Origin: Prevotella melaninogenica
Lineage (GTDB): Bacteria; Bacteroidota; Bacteroidia; Bacteroidales; Bacteroidaceae
Direction of reading: 5' to 3'
Length of the DNA stretch: 64,000 nt
Assembly (NCBI RefSeq): GCF_003609775.1
Contig: NZ_AP018049.1
Span: forward strand, 682,001-746,000
How positions within the stretch are numbered: position 1 is the stretch's first letter; each line of letters begins with the position of its first letter. Made by a program: the position numbers and the translations under genes. The notes under the pieces are model-generated. The model saw only the letters and a list, made by a program, of their open reading frames with translations, was not told the DNA's origin and made no database searches. Below, piece by piece: positions 36,075 to 45,727 of the stretch.

Positions 36075-39000
36075 ATGTACCTAAAAAGAAAAAGGACTAC
36101 GAGCTTGTTAATGGTGGCTTTGTTCAGTACAAGTTTACTGCATGCCAACATTACGTATGAAGCGAATGCAGCTGTTGTTCAACAGCAGTCTGTATGTAAA
36201 GGAACAGTTGTCGACAATAATGGAGATCCTGTCGTAGGAGCATCTGTCTTTGTCGTAAGTAATGGACAGAAAAAGGGAAGTGTAACTGACCTTGATGGTA
36301 ATTTTGAGATTGCAGGCGTTGCTTCTGGATCTTCACTTACTATTTCTTATGTTGGTTACAAGACCCAGCAGGTAACTTGGAGTGGTAAGGACCTTAAGGT
36401 TACTCTCCAAGAGAACAGTGAGATGCTCGAGAACGTTGTTGTTGTCGGTTATGGTACTCAGAAGAAGGTCAACCTTACTGGTGCTGTCTCTGTTGTAAAC
36501 TCAAAGCAACTTGAGTCTCGTCCTGTAACGAGTGTTGCACAGGCATTGCAGGGTGAGGTTCCTGGTTTGAACTTCAGCGTAGGTAATGCGGGTGGTTCAT
36601 TGAAGAGCCGCATGGGACTTAACATTCGTGGTATAGGAACTATCGGTCAAGGTTCTAATGCTGCTCCACTCGTACTTATCGATGGTTCTGAGGGTGATTT
36701 GTACTCTATTTCTCCAAATGACATCGAGAGTATCTCTGTATTGAAGGATGCTTCATCAAGTGCAATCTATGGTTCACGTGCTGCGTTTGGTGTTATTCTC
36801 GTTACAACCAAGAGTGGTAAGGAAGGTCGTATGAACGTTTCTTATAATGGTAACGTACGTTTCTCTACAGCAACTCAGATTCCTGAGATGCCTAACTCAT
36901 ACGATTTCGCACGCTATTGGAATGATGCTGCTGCTAATAGTGGTGGTAATGCTCCATTCAGCCAGGATATGCTGAACAAGATTAAGAATCATATCAATGG
37001 CACACCTGCACCAGGTGAAGAGGTTACTACAACATGGCAGGGTACTGCTGCTAATGAGCCTTGGAGTATGTACACAGGTTCTTGGGACAATACCAACTGG
37101 TTCAAGGAGATGTATAGATCTGCCGTACCTTCAACAGAACATAATATTTCTGTAAGTGGAGGCGGTAATAAGGTGAACTACTATATCAGTGGAGCTATCT
37201 TAAGTCAGCGTGGATTGATCCGTCATGGTAAGGATAAGTTGAAGAGATATAACTTCTCTTCTAAGGTTACAGCAAATCTCACTGATTGGGCAACAGTTAC
37301 CTATAACTCTAAGTGGATTCGTGAAGACTATAGCAGACCATCTTATATGACTGGACTCTTCTTCCATAATATCGCACGCCGCTGGCCTACCAACCCTGTT
37401 TACGATCCAAACGGACACTATGTTCATGGTAATGAGATTCTACAGATGGAAAATGGTGGTATTGATGCAACCCAAGAGGATAAGCTCTTCCAGCAGCTTG
37501 CTCTTGAGTTCCGACCAATCAAGGGTTGGAAGATTAGATTAGAAGGTAACTATAATACAACTAACTACCACAACCATTGGGATGTGTTGCCTATCTACTA
37601 CTATGACCCAGATCAGCATCCAGTAGCTGCAGCATGGAGTGGAGACTATGCAGCAGGAAAGTCTAATGTTGGTGAAGCAATGTCAAAGAATAATTACTAC
37701 AATGGACGTTTCTTCACTGAGTATAATATGACACTCAATGACAAGCATGAATTTAAGTTCCTTGCTGGTTTGGACATGGAGTCTAATCTTTATACTTACC
37801 TCAGTGCTTCACAAGCTGACCTTGTAACACCATTAGTGCCAACCCTTAACAATGCAACTAATAAAGTTGTTGGACGTGGCTTCTCTAATACACAATGGTC
37901 AACGATGGGTATGTTTGGTCGTATCAACTATGCTTACGACTCACGTTATTTGGCTGAGTTCTCTATCCGTAGAGACGGCTCTTCACGTTTCATTGGTGAC
38001 AAGACATGGGGTACTTTCCCATCTATTGCACTCGGTTGGAATATTGCCAACGAACAGTTTTTCAAGCCTCTTACTAAGACTATTAATACTCTTAAGTTGA
38101 GATTGACATATGGTTCACTTGGTAATACTAATACAGTACAACTCTACCCTTGGTTCCTCAGTCAGCCTATCAGCTCAAACTCTTCTGCATGGATTATCAA
38201 TGGCGAACGCGTCAATACTTCAAATGTTCCTGGACTTGTTTCACCTTTCCTCACATGGGAGAGAGTACAGTCATGGAACATCGGTCTTGACTTCGGTATG
38301 TTCAACAACAGATTGCAGGGTACTTTCGACTACTTCGTTCGTACAACAAAGGATATGGTAGGTCCTGCTCCTGTTAAGCCTTCTATCTTGGGTGCAAAAC
38401 AGCCAGCTGAGAATAATAGTGATATGCGTTCTAATGGTTGGGACTTAGAAGTAAGATGGAGAGATAGAGTTGGACAAGTAAACTATGGTATTAAGGTTGT
38501 TCTCTCTGATGATTACCAGACTATTACGAACTTCTATAATCCAAATAGACTGCTTTCTCAATGGTGCGCAGGTAAGCGTATGGGCGATATCTATGGTTAT
38601 AAAGTAGAAGGTATAGCACAGACTGATCAGCAGATGAACGAATGGTTAGTTAATAACAAACCATCTTGGGGTTCTAACTGGGCTGCCGGTGATGTTATGT
38701 ACAAAGACCTTGATGGTGATAAGAAAGTGAACTCTGGTAAGAGCACATACGATGATATGGGTGACTTGACCAAGATTGGTAACTCTTTGCCACGTTATCG
38801 TTTCGGTATTACTTTGGATGCTAACTGGAAGGGCTTTGACTTCCTCATCTTTATGCAGGGTGTTGGTAAGCGTGACTTCTGGGATGCTTCTCCTTATAGC
38901 GTTGGTGCTAATACTGGTTTGTGGCAGAGTGCAGCATTTAAGGATCACCTTGACTACTGGCGTCCAGCTACCGATACCAACTTCGGTCCTAATCCAAATG

Positions 39001-39302
39001 CTTTCTATCCAAGACCTCTCTTCGGCGCGGGTTCTAAGAACTTCCAGACAAGCGACAGATATCTACAGAATGCAGCATACATGAGAATCAAGAATATTCA
39101 GCTTGGTTATACTCTCCCTGCTGCTATTGCAAGCAAAATTGGTGCAAGCCGCGTTCGTTTCTATTTCTCTGCTGAGAACCTTGCTACATTCACTAAGATG
39201 AATAAGATTTTCGACCCTGAAGCAACAGGAGGAGACTGGGGACCTGGAAAGATTTATCCTCTTCAGAGAACTGTTTCATTCGGTTTGAATCTTAACTTCT
39301 AA
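36075..39302 (+). CDS. SusC/RagA-family TonB-dependent transporter
   Basis: The 1075-residue protein has a signal peptide, a carboxypeptidase-like regulatory domain (GTVVDNNGDPVVGASVFV to about residue 112), the TonB-box-like ENVVVVGYGTQKKVNLTGAV, a plug domain (LRGxG-type NIRGIGTIGQ near 195) and a long beta-barrel ending in an aromatic (GLNLNF). It imports oligosaccharides or peptides together with the SusD-like partner encoded 13 bp downstream. There are no glycoside hydrolase, regulator or sensor genes nearby, so the substrate cannot be deduced. Confidence 0.95.
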   Translation: MYLKRKRTTSLLMVALFSTSLLHANITYEANAAVVQQQSVCKGTVVDNNGDPVVGASVFVVSNGQKKGSVTDLDGNFEIAGVASGSSLTISYVGYKTQQVTWSGKDLKVTLQENSEMLENVVVVGYGTQKKVNLTGAVSVVNSKQLESRPVTSVAQALQGEVPGLNFSVGNAGGSLKSRMGLNIRGIGTIGQGSNAAPLVLIDGSEGDLYSISPNDIESISVLKDASSSAIYGSRAAFGVILVTTKSGKEGRMNVSYNGNVRFSTATQIPEMPNSYDFARYWNDAAANSGGNAPFSQDMLNKIKNHINGTPAPGEEVTTTWQGTAANEPWSMYTGSWDNTNWFKEMYRSAVPSTEHNISVSGGGNKVNYYISGAILSQRGLIRHGKDKLKRYNFSSKVTANLTDWATVTYNSKWIREDYSRPSYMTGLFFHNIARRWPTNPVYDPNGHYVHGNEILQMENGGIDATQEDKLFQQLALEFRPIKGWKIRLEGNYNTTNYHNHWDVLPIYYYDPDQHPVAAAWSGDYAAGKSNVGEAMSKNNYYNGRFFTEYNMTLNDKHEFKFLAGLDMESNLYTYLSASQADLVTPLVPTLNNATNKVVGRGFSNTQWSTMGMFGRINYAYDSRYLAEFSIRRDGSSRFIGDKTWGTFPSIALGWNIANEQFFKPLTKTINTLKLRLTYGSLGNTNTVQLYPWFLSQPISSNSSAWIINGERVNTSNVPGLVSPFLTWERVQSWNIGLDFGMFNNRLQGTFDYFVRTTKDMVGPAPVKPSILGAKQPAENNSDMRSNGWDLEVRWRDRVGQVNYGIKVVLSDDYQTITNFYNPNRLLSQWCAGKRMGDIYGYKVEGIAQTDQQMNEWLVNNKPSWGSNWAAGDVMYKDLDGDKKVNSGKSTYDDMGDLTKIGNSLPRYRFGITLDANWKGFDFLIFMQGVGKRDFWDASPYSVGANTGLWQSAAFKDHLDYWRPATDTNFGPNPNAFYPRPLFGAGSKNFQTSDRYLQNAAYMRIKNIQLGYTLPAAIASKIGASRVRFYFSAENLATFTKMNKIFDPEATGGDWGPGKIYPLQRTVSFGLNLNF

Positions 39303-39315
39303 ACATAACGGAATT

Positions 39316-41379
39316 ATGAAAAAGATTATTTCAGATATACTAAAAGGTGGTCTACCATTGCTGTGCCTTGGCATGACTGTTACTTCATGTAATGATTTCC
39401 TTGATAGAAAACCTCTTGATCAGGTTTCACCAAGCGAATACTTCAAAACTGCGGATCAACTTGGTACATTCACCATCAACTACTATACAAGTATTTTCCC
39501 TAATAATAGTGGCTGGTTTGGAGGTGTTGCTACATTTGATAATGGTACAGATAACCAAGCTGCAAGAGATGGAAACTCTGGAATGTACCTACAGGACCAG
39601 TGGAAAGTCCCAACATCAGGAGGTCTTGATGTGTATGCTATCAGAAATGTAGATAAATTCATTAATGAAAGTGAAGCAAAGATTGCCAAAGGAGAAGTAA
39701 CTGGTACACCAGAACTCATCAATCAATACATGGGTGAAGCTTACTTCATCAGAGCTATGCTCTACTTTGATAAGTTGAAGACTTACGGTGACTTCCCTAT
39801 CATGCTTGAGGAGTTAAACATTGATAAAGACCTCGTAGCAGCAAGTAAGCGTCAGCCTCGTAACCTTGTTGCACGTCAGATTCTTTCTGATATGGATAAG
39901 GCTATTGATAAGTTGCAGGTGAACTTTGCTAATAAGGTTCGCATCAATAAGAATGCTGCTTTGGCTATGAAGTCAAGAATGGCACTCTATGAAGCAACCT
40001 TCGAGAAGTATCACAGAGGAACAGGTCGTGTACCAGGTGATGCTAACTGGCCAGGTAAGAATAAGGAGTGGAACAAGAACTTCACTATCAATCAGGATGA
40101 TGAGGTAAACTTCTTCCTTGATCAAGCCATTGATGCTGCTAAGAAGGTGTGTGATGCTGTACCTTTGTCTACTCAGAATAGTCATGTGATGAACCCAAGT
40201 ACTATTGGACAGTATAATGGTTGGAATCCATACTATGATATGTTTGCAAGTCCAAACTTGGCAAAGTATCCAGAAGTTCTGTTGTGGAGAGAATTCAATA
40301 CTGATATCAATGTAGCTCACCTTACATCAAACAAACTGCGTGGTGGTTTGTCTTCAGGTTGGACACGTGGTCTCGTAGAGTCATTCCTTATGAAGAATGG
40401 TTTGCCTATCTACGCATCTGGTTCAGGCTATCACGGTGATACTACTGTTGACTTGGCTAAGACTGATCGTGATGAGCGTCTGCAGCTCTTCATGTTTGGT
40501 GAGTCTGATGTTCTTGGTATTGATCAGAAGAGTATTGACTTGGCTAACGAAAAGTTGGCTGCAGGAGCAACTCCACTTACTAAGATCTTGTTTAATGCTG
40601 CAACACTTTTTGCAACAGACCAGGCAAGTAGAGACGTAACTGGTTATCGCCAGCGTAAGTTCTACAACTACGACCCTGCAATGCAGTTAGGTCAGACTTT
40701 CTCTGATGTTGATGGTCAGATTATCATCCGTGTTGAGGAAGCTATGCTCAACTACATTGAGGCTTCTTACCTCCGTACTGGTTCTTTGGATGCAACAGCA
40801 ACAGGTTATTGGACAGCTTTGCGTGCACGTGCAGGTATCACTGCTCCAATCTCAACAACTATTGCTGCTACTGATATGAGTAAGGAGGCTGATGTGAATC
40901 GTCCATCATACGATTGGGCAGCATTCTCAGCTGGTCATCCAGTAGATGCAACACTCTATTCTATCCGTCGTGAGCGTCGTAGCGAGTTTGCAGGTGAGGG
41001 TCTTCGTGACGATGACTTGATTCGTTGGGCAGCTTTGGATCAGGTGAAGAAGTATCAGATTGAGGGTGTTAACTTCTGGGATCAGATCTATCAGAATCCT
41101 TCTTTTGTAAATGATAAGGGTGTGAGTCTGATTATTGCTGATGGTGAGTCTAAGGCTACGATGTCAGCTAAGACACTTTCAAAGTATATTCGTCCTTACC
41201 AGATTCAGAAGACTAACAACATTCTCTATAATGGTTACACCTTCTATCAGGCACACTACTTGTCTCCATTCTCTTATCAGGAGATGCAGCTCTGTTCACC
41301 TGATGGTAATGCAGAGAACTCTAACTTGTACCAGAATATCTATTGGCCAGTTGAGGCAAATGGTGAAGCTATCAAGTAA
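39316..41379 (+). CDS. SusD/RagB-family lipoprotein
   Basis: The 687-residue protein has a lipoprotein signal (LCLGMTVTSC, Cys about 25), the DFLDRKPLDQVSPSEYFKT start typical of SusD, TPR-like helices and the RRERRSEFAGEGLRDDDLIRW motif near the C-terminus. It sits on the surface lid of the SusC channel. It is longer than the usual 500-600 residues. A strong terminator follows (41426-41460). Confidence 0.95.
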   Translation: MKKIISDILKGGLPLLCLGMTVTSCNDFLDRKPLDQVSPSEYFKTADQLGTFTINYYTSIFPNNSGWFGGVATFDNGTDNQAARDGNSGMYLQDQWKVPTSGGLDVYAIRNVDKFINESEAKIAKGEVTGTPELINQYMGEAYFIRAMLYFDKLKTYGDFPIMLEELNIDKDLVAASKRQPRNLVARQILSDMDKAIDKLQVNFANKVRINKNAALAMKSRMALYEATFEKYHRGTGRVPGDANWPGKNKEWNKNFTINQDDEVNFFLDQAIDAAKKVCDAVPLSTQNSHVMNPSTIGQYNGWNPYYDMFASPNLAKYPEVLLWREFNTDINVAHLTSNKLRGGLSSGWTRGLVESFLMKNGLPIYASGSGYHGDTTVDLAKTDRDERLQLFMFGESDVLGIDQKSIDLANEKLAAGATPLTKILFNAATLFATDQASRDVTGYRQRKFYNYDPAMQLGQTFSDVDGQIIIRVEEAMLNYIEASYLRTGSLDATATGYWTALRARAGITAPISTTIAATDMSKEADVNRPSYDWAAFSAGHPVDATLYSIRRERRSEFAGEGLRDDDLIRWAALDQVKKYQIEGVNFWDQIYQNPSFVNDKGVSLIIADGESKATMSAKTLSKYIRPYQIQKTNNILYNGYTFYQAHYLSPFSYQEMQLCSPDGNAENSNLYQNIYWPVEANGEAIK

Positions 41380-41425
41380 GTTTAGACTGAACGAAGTATA
41401 ATCAAATAGATTACAAATAATGTTT

Positions 41426-41460
41426 GAGGGTGTGTCAAGTGATTGATACACCCTCTTTCT
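41426..41460 (+). terminator. Terminator of SusC-SusD operon
   Basis: GAGGGTGTGTCA pairs with TGATACACCCTC (one wobble) around a 6-base loop, then TTTCT. Confidence 0.85.
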
Positions 41461-41659
41461 ATAACATGTTGCAAGGAGTTTAACAATCAACGCTATGTGT
41501 GACGAGTTACAATATATACATGATAAAACTTTCTTGTAAGTTATTGAAGTCATTTCTTTATAGATGCTTCACTTGTATATGTGAGAATAAAAGGATATCT
41601 TTGCAAGAGGTCTTTCTTGTTATTTATACGGTCGGCTTTTCTGGCACAATAAATTAATT

Positions 41660-42094
41660 ATGATTGCATTTACTATCATTATACTAATTTGTATTCTTGC
41701 TCTTGGTGTATCACTATTAGTGAGTCATTGGAATAATGGTGCGAAGAGTGGGGAAGCGGTAAAAATAGAAACGCTTTATAAAAAGAATTGGCTCTCCTTT
41801 TTTTGGATATCCCTACGTGTGCTGGCGTTTGCTTTGGTTACTGCCTTTCTGTTCTTAACATTATACGCTTCGTTTGCAGGTGATGATGCAGGCGAATGTT
41901 GCTTTTGGATCATGATATTTGTTGTTGGAAGTTGGTTTATTTCAATACCTCTTATTATTATTTATTTTTGCTCGCTGGTTCAAGCTATTCGACATCGTGA
42001 TAATACGAATAAAGTTTTTCTTGTTTTTCATTGTTTTAATGCTCTCCAGCTACTTTGTGTTGTGATATTGGGTAGTTTACCTATTTCTTCCTGA
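41660..42094 (+). CDS. Short membrane protein, paralogue of the next gene
   Basis: The 144-residue protein has three membrane helices. Its residues 90-140 (WFISIPLIIIYFCSLVQAI, VFLVFHCFNALQLLCVVI) align with the downstream 325-residue protein, but it stops where that protein continues into a soluble domain. A TIR element begins 8 bp after its stop. It may be a truncated duplicate or a true short form. A TATCTTTG box lies near 41600. No family recognised. Confidence 0.6.
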   Translation: MIAFTIIILICILALGVSLLVSHWNNGAKSGEAVKIETLYKKNWLSFFWISLRVLAFALVTAFLFLTLYASFAGDDAGECCFWIMIFVVGSWFISIPLIIIYFCSLVQAIRHRDNTNKVFLVFHCFNALQLLCVVILGSLPISS

Positions 42095-42102
42095 AATCAA
42101 AT

Positions 42103-42185
42103 TTGCTGTCACTGCTGTCATTCTTTGTAAAGAGGTAATAAACTGTTACACAGTGAGTTCTCTTTAAATGTTAAAATGACAGCAA
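42103..42185 (+). repeat. TIR element (family D), copy 2
   Basis: TTGCTGTCA at the left and TGACAGCAA at the right form perfect 9-bp terminal inverted repeats around 83 bp. The left inner part repeats GCTGTCA; the right inner part is ATGTTAAAA. Confidence 0.8.
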
Positions 42186-42352
42186 CTTGAAAATAAAAAA
42201 AACATTATACCGATGTGTAATAAATGGCTTCTTAGTTAAGTGAGATTTAGCCTATTTATTAATGAACATATTTTAGCTTGTTCTCTTGTAATTAAGGAGA
42301 TAAATAAGTATCTTTGTCCAATAATGTCCTGAAAGTTTAATCAACATATAAT

Positions 42353-43330
42353 ATGATTATTTTTACTGTTAACATTTTCCTCTTCTTAATAGTTCTTGGA
42401 GTTTGGCTATTGATGAATCAAGGGAAGAGGAATAAACAAAAACAAGATGTAAGTAGTATGGATGTGACTTGCGTAAGTAATTATCACTTCTCTTGCTGGT
42501 TGTTATTACGTTTTTTGATGCTTGTTTTTATAACAATTTTGTTGTTAATAATCATGTATGTCATCTATGAAGAGGACGATATAGCTGGCTCCTTTTCCTT
42601 GCTTATCTTTTTTGTGAAGCTTGGGTGGTTTATTTCAATACCGATTGCTATTGTTTATATCAGTTCTGTTGTACAGTCAGTTTGGTATCGTAATTATGTG
42701 AACAATATCTTTCTTGGGCTCCATTGCTTTAATATCTTACAGATGTTGTGTATTACGGTATTTGCTGTTGTTCCACAAAAAGAATGTACCCCTGAGACGA
42801 TGGAGGCATCATACAAGGCTAATCAACAGAATATAGAGAGACTTATTAAGGTTACAAGAAGTTGGCTGCCAGATAGTACAGGCTTCTTTGTAGAATATTC
42901 GAAGCATGGAAAACTGACGCACTGGGGAGTCTCTTCAAATCAAGAAATCAATTTTCATGGCGTTGATATTGGGTCCCAAAAGGAACAAGAGAAGGAGTTA
43001 CGAAAGATAGGGTTAAGTTTAGAGCGGCTTGATTCAGTTCGTTTAGCCTTGCAGAAGATGGGCTATCGAAGCTTGTCTATCAATAGAGATGGTCCAATAA
43101 GTGACTATACAGAAATCGTTTATGGGAAGACAGGAAATAAAGAATTTAATTATAGAATCTATGATAAACCGCTTACAGACTCGCTTGTGTATAAGTTAAA
43201 TAGGTGTTATGACCTGATAGTTTACAATCGATATGTGGTATTTAGTTGTGTAGAGGATTTTGATTATGATAGCCCTTTCCCTGGTAAATATGATTATTTG
43301 GAGAAACGTACAAAGTCAAAGGAAAAGTAG
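42353..43330 (+). CDS. Membrane protein with soluble C-terminal domain, unknown
   Basis: The 325-residue protein has three or four membrane helices in its first 145 residues, then a soluble domain (about 150-320) with many charged residues and no recognisable motif. Its N-terminal half is a paralogue of the short gene upstream. It has its own TATCTTTG box near 42310. Two adjacent copies suggest local duplication. Function unknown. Confidence 0.6.
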   Translation: MIIFTVNIFLFLIVLGVWLLMNQGKRNKQKQDVSSMDVTCVSNYHFSCWLLLRFLMLVFITILLLIIMYVIYEEDDIAGSFSLLIFFVKLGWFISIPIAIVYISSVVQSVWYRNYVNNIFLGLHCFNILQMLCITVFAVVPQKECTPETMEASYKANQQNIERLIKVTRSWLPDSTGFFVEYSKHGKLTHWGVSSNQEINFHGVDIGSQKEQEKELRKIGLSLERLDSVRLALQKMGYRSLSINRDGPISDYTEIVYGKTGNKEFNYRIYDKPLTDSLVYKLNRCYDLIVYNRYVVFSCVEDFDYDSPFPGKYDYLEKRTKSKEK

Positions 43331-43391
43331 TAGAGTATAGGGAAGTATGAGCACAATAAGTTTGTGAGCTTTATTTTATATTGATAAAGAA

Positions 43392-43453
43392 AAGAAGTTG
43401 CAGTAAAAATAAGAAAACGCTGATAGAGCCTCTATCTTTTACTGCAACTTCTT
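43392..43453. terminator. Bidirectional terminator with nested hairpin
   Basis: AAGAAGTTGCAGTAAAA pairs perfectly (17 bp) with 43437-43453, and the loop contains a second stem (GATAGAG/CTCTATC). It separates the membrane protein (+) from the DUF805 gene (-). Confidence 0.85.
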
Positions 43454-43539
43454 TGTTTGAGTTAAGAGTGAAATTGTTAAATCTTTAAGTATATCTGCAT
43501 GTAATTTCTGCAGCTCTACTTATCAGTCTTCTATTCCGT

Positions 43540-44076
43540 TTATTGTTCAGAGTGCTCAAGAACATATTTTGGTGACTCACCATACTTGTTTGCTTCTGGC
43601 TGGCTGTCTTGGAGAAGGAAAATCAAGATTATAATGGCTAAAGCCATGTTTAAAAGATAGAAAACAATGGCTAAAAGCCCTGTTGTACTTGTGATTGCAG
43701 TTGTAAGGACATTAATTGCACCTTGAACATCTTGTGATCTTAAGGCTTCAAAGTAGGCACTGAAATCAATTGAAACGATGAAAAGTGTAATAGCAGTGAA
43801 GCCTACACAAGTCTGAGCTGCCCACCACCAGCCACTTCGCCCAGTGTCATGTAAGCGACGAAACTGCATAGATACGCCTGCAAGTCCTAAAACAAATACT
43901 CCAAGTATTCCGACAAATGGAATTAATGAAACCACAATGGATGCGAGGAAGATTGTAAGAACGCCCCACCAATATTCAGAGCGACGAATACGTCCATTGA
44001 ACTGGATGATTTTTTTGAATGCATTCTGTGCAGCTACTTCAAACCCAACTTGTGGAAGTTCCTTAAACTGTGACAT
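43540..44076 (-). CDS. DUF805 membrane protein
   Basis: The 178-residue protein shows DUF805 features: NAFKKIIQFNGRIRRSEYWW near the start and QFRRLHDTGRSGWWWA in the middle, with about four membrane helices. It follows trmD by 32 bp and is probably co-transcribed. No biochemical role is established. Confidence 0.88.
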   Translation of the reverse strand: MSQFKELPQVGFEVAAQNAFKKIIQFNGRIRRSEYWWGVLTIFLASIVVSLIPFVGILGVFVLGLAGVSMQFRRLHDTGRSGWWWAAQTCVGFTAITLFIVSIDFSAYFEALRSQDVQGAINVLTTAITSTTGLLAIVFYLLNMALAIIILIFLLQDSQPEANKYGESPKYVLEHSEQ

Positions 44077-44108
44077 AGTTATTATTATTTTAAAAGTATG
44101 CGTTTGTC

Positions 44109-44786
44109 TTATTCTTTCAATAGGTCAGGACGTAGGCGTTTGGTGCGTTCCATTGCTTGATCAAATTCCCATTGTCTAATCTTTGCCTCGTTTCCACTGA
44201 GTAGAATCTCAGGAACATCCCAACCATTATAGCTGCGTGGACGTGTGTAGATCGGTGCTGAGAGCATATCATCCATAAAGCAGTCGGAGAGTGCACTTTG
44301 TTCGTCACTGATAACACCTGGAACTAATCGTACAACAGCATCGGCAATGATGGCTGCTGGTAATTCTCCACCTGTTAGAACGAAATCACCAACAGAAATC
44401 TCACGCGTAATAAGGTGATCGCGTACACGTTGATCAACACCTTTATAATGTCCTGCAAGAATAATGAAGTTACCTCCCAATGAGAGGTCATTAGCAATCT
44501 TCTGATTGAATTGTTCACCATCTGGTGACGTGAAGATAACTTCATCATAGTCACGTTCTTCCTTCAAAGCAGCGATACAACGATCGATTGGCTCAATCTG
44601 CATGACCATACCAGCCTGTCCACCAAAAGGATAGTCGTCGACACGACGCCATTTATCCTTTGTGTAGTCACGAAGATTATGCAGACGAATCTCTGCCAAC
44701 CCTTTCTTTTCAGCTCTGGCAAGGATACTCTCGTGTACGAATCCCTCCAGCATCTCTGGTAATACGGTGATGATATCTATTCTCAT
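44109..44786 (-). CDS. trmD: tRNA (guanine-N1)-methyltransferase
   Basis: The 225-residue protein starts [13 protein letters not shown] and carries the trefoil-knot SAM site ([12 protein letters not shown]) and GRYPxVD-like regions of TrmD ([12 protein letters not shown]). It makes m1G37 in tRNA, essential to prevent frameshifting. Its divergent promoter (TAACTTTG near 44792-44799 on the minus strand) gives a very short leader. It is transcribed with the DUF805 gene. Confidence 0.95.
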   Translation of the reverse strand: MRIDIITVLPEMLEGFVHESILARAEKKGLAEIRLHNLRDYTKDKWRRVDDYPFGGQAGMVMQIEPIDRCIAALKEERDYDEVIFTSPDGEQFNQKIANDLSLGGNFIILAGHYKGVDQRVRDHLITREISVGDFVLTGGELPAAIIADAVVRLVPGVISDEQSALSDCFMDDMLSAPIYTRPRSYNGWDVPEILLSGNEAKIRQWEFDQAMERTKRLRPDLLKE

Positions 44787-44820
44787 ATAGGCACAAAGTT
44801 AACTAATCTTTTGCTATTAC

Positions 44821-44851
44821 GTTGATAGTTTAGGATTTTTTTGTAACTTTG
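44821..44851 (+). promoter_or_regulatory. Promoter of DUF5020 gene
   Basis: GTTG at 44821-44824 and TAACTTTG at 44844-44851 have 19-bp spacing. Confidence 0.6.
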
Positions 44852-44884
44852 CCGTAGATTCTAATATATAAACTAAGAACAGTT

Positions 44885-45634
44885 ATGAAGAGATTCTTTA
44901 CCCTCGCTATCTGTATGGTAGCAGCTTTTTGTTGTGCAAATGCACAAGATGTCCAGTTACATTATGACTTGGGTCATAGTCTTTGCAAGGACCTTAATTC
45001 ACGTACGTCAGTAACAACGACGGTTGAAATGTTTAAACCTGACACTTGGGGTTCTACCTTCATGTTCACAGATCTTGATTACAAGAGCGATGGAGTAATG
45101 GGTGCTTATTGGGAGATTTCACGTGAGTTTAATCTTACGAAGAATAAGCAGTGGGCTGCACATATAGAGTATAATGGTGGTTTAGGCTCTGGTAAAACTA
45201 TGGATAGCTATTATGGTAATCGTTATCAGCATGCTGTTCTTCTTGGTGGAGCATGGAATTGGGCTTCAAAAGACTTTTCAAAAACGTTTAGTCTTCAGCT
45301 AATGTATAAGTATCAGTTCAAGAATGGTCACACTGGTGCACATCCTTTCAGTGGTTTTCAGCTGACAGAGGTGTGGGGTACAACCTTCGCTAAGGGTCTT
45401 TGTACATTCTCTGGCTTCTGTGACCTTTGGTATGATCCAAATGTTAATGGTAAAATGATTCTTCTCTCTGAACCTCAGTTCTGGTTTAATCTCAATACGC
45501 TAAAGGGAATGAAGGATGTAAACCTCTCTTTGGGTACAGAGGTTGAGATTAGCAACAACTTTGTTTGGAATGATAAAGGTCAGAACAACCGCTTCTATGC
45601 TATCCCTACTGTAGCTGCTAAGTGGACCTTCTAA
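44885..45634 (+). CDS. DUF5020 family outer-membrane protein
   Basis: The 249-residue protein has a signal peptide (to about residue 20, CCANAQ) and regular beta strands with alternating hydrophobic and polar residues, ending in an aromatic (AAKWTF), as in outer-membrane channels. It matches DUF5020, distantly like the nucleoside channel Tsx (HYDLGHSL, YWEISREFNL). Substrate unknown. Single gene with a strong terminator. Confidence 0.82.
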   Translation: MKRFFTLAICMVAAFCCANAQDVQLHYDLGHSLCKDLNSRTSVTTTVEMFKPDTWGSTFMFTDLDYKSDGVMGAYWEISREFNLTKNKQWAAHIEYNGGLGSGKTMDSYYGNRYQHAVLLGGAWNWASKDFSKTFSLQLMYKYQFKNGHTGAHPFSGFQLTEVWGTTFAKGLCTFSGFCDLWYDPNVNGKMILLSEPQFWFNLNTLKGMKDVNLSLGTEVEISNNFVWNDKGQNNRFYAIPTVAAKWTF

Positions 45635-45663
45635 ATTAGCGAATAAGACTTTTATTATTATAA

Positions 45664-45707
45664 TACAACAAAAGGAGATGATGTGTATATCATCTCCTTT
45701 TGTTGTA
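45664..45707. terminator. Perfect bidirectional terminator
   Basis: TACAACAAAAGGAGATGAT pairs perfectly (19 bp) with 45689-45707 around a 6-base loop; it serves the DUF5020 gene (+) and ligA (-). Confidence 0.9.
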
Positions 45708-45727
45708 TATAGTTTTTTCTTTTATCA

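Noticed and set aside
36075..41379. Complete polysaccharide utilisation locus
   Set aside because: No glycoside hydrolase, lyase or sensor gene is near the SusC-SusD pair.
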